DNA of 64,000 nucleotides, from assembly GCF_902833905.1 (NCBI RefSeq), contig NZ_CADFGP010000017.1, positions 1 through 64,000 on the forward strand, in the 5' to 3' direction. The notes below the pieces were generated by a model, which worked only from the letters and a program-made list of their open reading frames with translations, searched no databases and was not told the DNA's origin. This DNA comes from Paraburkholderia tuberum STM678 (GTDB lineage Bacteria > Pseudomonadota > Gammaproteobacteria > Burkholderiales > Burkholderiaceae). Shown piece after piece: positions 61,802 to 64,000 of the stretch. Position 1 is the stretch's first letter, and every line of letters begins with the position of its first letter. Position numbers and translations under genes: made by a program.

Positions 61802-62341
61802 GACGGGGGCGGGGCACCGGAAATAGATGACCCCATTAGAACATGTGGGCCGAGAGCCAACAACCGCACGCATCGAACCGCGTGGCGGCACAGCCTTTGT
61901 GCAGCCACTTTCGCGATTTACCTCTGTCGCTTACGGGTCGCGTGCTGCCGGTGATGACACGGCACTTGTCGATCGCACAACGATTGGCAAGGTTCGGCCA
62001 CGAACGCTCCTTCGCAGTCGAATGGCGAACGTCTGCTGATGAGCGACGAGTCGCCACTTGGCGAAGCAAAGGCGACTGACGATTCGTCGGACGAGCCGGC
62101 TTCATTTTCAAGCACTGTGCGCGGCGGCTCAGATTTCGATGGCCATTCTGGCCGATAGCGCCGTCCGCTGGAACAGCCGTCCCTGTGCTTCTCGCCATGC
62201 CAGTGCTTCCGCAATGGCGAGTTAGCCGCTAAAGCGGTTTGGGTATCGCTGGAAGTCACTTCCAGACAAAAATGGTTATCGCTTCTCACACCAACGCGCG
62301 GTTCGCTCGTGTGCATGCGCTCATGCGGACCGATGCGGTCG
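61802..62341. other. 540-base stretch without a clear gene
   Basis: Both strands have short open frames of Arg/Ser-rich composition but none with a good start signal or known motif. It separates the acetyltransferase group from the chemoreceptor unit and may hold decayed sequence. Confidence 0.4.
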
Positions 62342-62369
62342 AAAAAAGTCGACCGGGTTAGGGTCGGCT
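62342..62369 (-). terminator. Terminator of the chemoreceptor unit
   Basis: On the minus strand GCCGACC (62368-62362)/GGTCGAC (62354-62348) with one G-T pair, then TTTTTT. It overlaps the stop codon of the 91-residue gene. Confidence 0.7.
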
Positions 62370-62633
62370 AAAGATTCCGGCTTCAGAGGGCCACGCCGGA
62401 ACTTGAGAGGAGTCGGCGGGCAGGGGCACATCGTCCATCAGTGACATGGCCTCTTCAATGCCCTGCCAGAATGACCCGGCGATCCCGGCGCGCTGTAACG
62501 TCGTCAGGTGGGGCAAGGCTGCATCGAGAAACCTGCCCAGGACCATCGCCCGCGCGACAAGCGCGCTCACTGTCTTCGTGTTGGCGGTCACGAGCCTGCT
62601 GATTCGTTCGAATGCGTCGTTCGCATGGTCCAA
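62358..62633 (-). CDS. Small hypothetical protein downstream of a chemoreceptor (91 aa)
   Basis: Starts with TTG at 62633, 13 bases behind the chemoreceptor stop; no ATG is available in frame before residue 30. Helical (AFERISRLVTANTKTVSALVARAMVLGRFLDAALPHL) with an acidic end. No family recognised. The terminator overlapping its stop codon and the tight spacing argue that it is a real distal gene of the unit. Confidence 0.45.
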   Translation of the reverse strand: MDHANDAFERISRLVTANTKTVSALVARAMVLGRFLDAALPHLTTLQRAGIAGSFWQGIEEAMSLMDDVPLPADSSQVPAWPSEAGIFSRP

Positions 62634-62646
62634 TTTTCAGATCCGC

Positions 62647-64000
62647 TCAGAATGCCTGCCAGTCCTCAGCACTGGTGCCGGACGAAGCCAGTGTGTTCCT
62701 CTTCGGGGTAGTGAGGGGCGCCGTCTCTCGCCTTGTCAACGCGGCAGGATGGGACGTGAGAACCTTCGGTGCCGGCCGACGCGGTTCGCTCGGCGGGGCA
62801 ATCACTCGTGACGCGGATGCCCTCCCGTCGTCGACCTTGAAGACGGCCACTGCGTCACGCAACCCTTGGGCCTGCTGGGCCATCGATTGCGCCGCTGCCG
62901 AGGCTTCCTCGACCAGCGCGGCGTTCTGCTGGGTCGCCTCGTCCATCTGGGTGACGGCCGTATTGACCTGCCCGATGCCGGTGCTCTGTTCTTCCGATGC
63001 TGCCGCGATCTCGCTCATGATGTCGGTCACGCGCTGCACCGACTGAACAATTTCCTTAATCGTGCTACCAGCTTCCTCAACGAGCTTCGAGCCGGCATCT
63101 ACCCGGGTCACCGATTCGCCGATCAACTCCTTAATCTCTTTGGCCGCCGTGGCGCTGCGCTGAGCGAGCGTGCGGACCTCGCCGGCCACGACGGCAAAAC
63201 CCCGCCCCTGTTCGCCGGCGCGGGCCGCCTCGACCGCGGCATTGAGCGCGAGGATGTTGGTCTGGAACGCGATGCCTTCAATCACGCTGATGATCTCGGT
63301 CACCTTGGCTGAGCTGTCGGAGATCCCGTGCATCGTCTCGACCACGCGTCCGATCACTTCCCCGCCGCGTTGCGCGATACCCGACGCCGTACTGGCCAGC
63401 GCGGTCGCCTGCTTCGCGTTGTCGGCGTTCTGGCGGACCGTTGCCGTCAGCTCTTCCATGCTCGAGGCGGTTTCCTCGAGGGATGCGGCCTGCTCTTCCG
63501 TGCGCTGCGACAGATCGGTGGTGCCCTGCGCGATTTCGCCTGCGGCGACCGAGATCGACTCGCTGGAGGTCTTGATGCCCTGCACGATGGCCGTCAGCCT
63601 GTCCCGCATTTCAGCGAGCGAGCTCATGAGACTAACGCCACCCGAGAACGGTACCTTGACGTCGACCAGGAGATTACCTCTCGCAATTTCCTGTGCGACA
63701 GCCGCTGCAACTGCGGGGTCTCCACCAAGTGAGCGACTCACGCTGCGGATGAGTAGCAGCATGACTCCCGACAGCAAGAAACCAACTAAAATTACGGAAG
63801 CCAAGCCTTTTATCAGGTCGCGTTCAAACGTTGTGTCAATATCGTCAACGTAGGCACCTGTATATACATGCCAGTCCCACGTCGGCAGATAGGCGCTGTA
63901 CACCAGCTTATCAACCGGTTTCGTCTGCCCGGGATGTGGCCATTGATACTGCGTCAGGTGATTCGCTCCGGGGTCATTGCTTCTTATGACCTCGAGTGCG
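62647..64000 (-). CDS. Methyl-accepting chemotaxis protein, Cache sensor (5' end outside window)
   Basis: About 450 residues are visible. The frame is open to the window edge; upstream text (YQWPHPGQTKPVDKLVYSAY, then PTWDWHVYTGAYVDDID) is the end of an sCache-type periplasmic sensor. A membrane segment (GLASVILVGFLLSGVMLLLI), a HAMP region and the signalling coiled coil with IEGIAFQTNILALNAAVEAA follow. It ends SAEDWQAF, where DWQAF fits the W-x-x-F CheR/CheB docking pentapeptide on a flexible Pro-rich tail. Ligand unknown. Confidence 0.92.
   Translation of the reverse strand, partial: ALEVIRSNDPGANHLTQYQWPHPGQTKPVDKLVYSAYLPTWDWHVYTGAYVDDIDTTFERDLIKGLASVILVGFLLSGVMLLLIRSVSRSLGGDPAVAAAVAQEIARGNLLVDVKVPFSGGVSLMSSLAEMRDRLTAIVQGIKTSSESISVAAGEIAQGTTDLSQRTEEQAASLEETASSMEELTATVRQNADNAKQATALASTASGIAQRGGEVIGRVVETMHGISDSSAKVTEIISVIEGIAFQTNILALNAAVEAARAGEQGRGFAVVAGEVRTLAQRSATAAKEIKELIGESVTRVDAGSKLVEEAGSTIKEIVQSVQRVTDIMSEIAAASEEQSTGIGQVNTAVTQMDEATQQNAALVEEASAAAQSMAQQAQGLRDAVAVFKVDDGRASASRVIAPPSEPRRPAPKVLTSHPAALTRRETAPLTTPKRNTLASSGTSAEDWQAF

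Noticed and set aside
61836..62316. Two overlapping minus-strand frames between the GNAT gene and the chemoreceptor unit
   Set aside because: Ser/Arg-rich composition, no ribosome binding site and no recognisable motif.
1..64000. CRISPR arrays, rRNA genes, complete insertion sequences or transposases
   Set aside because: No regularly spaced repeats, no ribosomal RNA sequence and no DDE or IS200-type transposase was seen; mobile DNA is limited to broken tyrosine recombinases.

Overview
The window looks like a chromosome segment of a high-GC betaproteobacterium of the family Burkholderiaceae, most probably Paraburkholderia, Burkholderia or Caballeronia. The basis is the protein families and their neighbourhoods: a Gram-negative porin ending in Phe, spoT-rpoZ-gmk-yicC-rph-rdgB-hemW, ribB-ribH-nusB, catB-catC-catA, and small Burkholderia-type lipoproteins. 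No database search was possible, so the genus is inference.

Layout. 1-5.2 kb: a decayed acyltransferase, small unknown genes, a secreted chorismate mutase, a DEDDh exonuclease/GIY-YIG fusion, and a cold-shock gene with a long leader. 5.2-8.0 kb: a candidate small RNA, a porin, greB and two tRNA-Arg(ACG) genes. 8.0-15.9 kb: core genes for (p)ppGpp turnover, RNA polymerase omega, GMP kinase, RNA processing, nucleotide sanitation and haem chaperone, ending at tRNA-Ser(TGA). 16.0-18.5 kb: an accessory toxin/immunity block. 18.5-27.9 kb: RidA, a drug exporter, an EVE-like protein, hemL, ribD-ribE and the catechol ortho-cleavage operon. 28.1-32.6 kb: a four-gene operon (enolase-superfamily enzyme, membrane protein, gluconate dehydrogenase subunit 3-like protein, GMC oxidoreductase). 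33-51.5 kb: riboflavin genes, nusB, an aminotransferase, a lytic transglycosylase behind a structured leader, ubiD, a chemoreceptor, tRNA-Gly(CCC), trmB, uppP and hemN. 51.6-62.4 kb: a second accessory region starting at tRNA-Leu(CAA), with a broken integrase, an inverted copy of the toxin/immunity block, a RIO kinase, a broken histidine kinase, a serine hydrolase, a broken tyrosine recombinase, two GNAT acetyltransferases and a CatB-type acetyltransferase. The window ends inside a chemoreceptor gene.

The most interesting content is the toxin/immunity block. Two copies of about 1.57 kb lie in opposite orientation 36 kb apart (16020-17586 and 52380-53944). Each holds a 258-residue protein, nearly constant over about 215 residues and variable over the last 40, followed 10-11 bases later by a DUF4279 protein that is variable in its first two thirds and constant at its end. 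A third DUF4279 gene (17924-18340) stands behind the scar of a third toxin gene. All three immunity genes run convergently into a short repeat that encodes the C-terminal tail of a tyrosine integrase. I read this as a polymorphic toxin/immunity module that travels with, and piles up at, integrase ends. The toxin activity is not established from sequence.

Two further non-coding candidates stand out. One is an about 82-base RNA on the minus strand (5212-5293) made of three perfect hairpins with its own -10 box. The other is a promoter, hairpin and terminator array (37891-38120, minus strand) upstream of the lytic transglycosylase gene.
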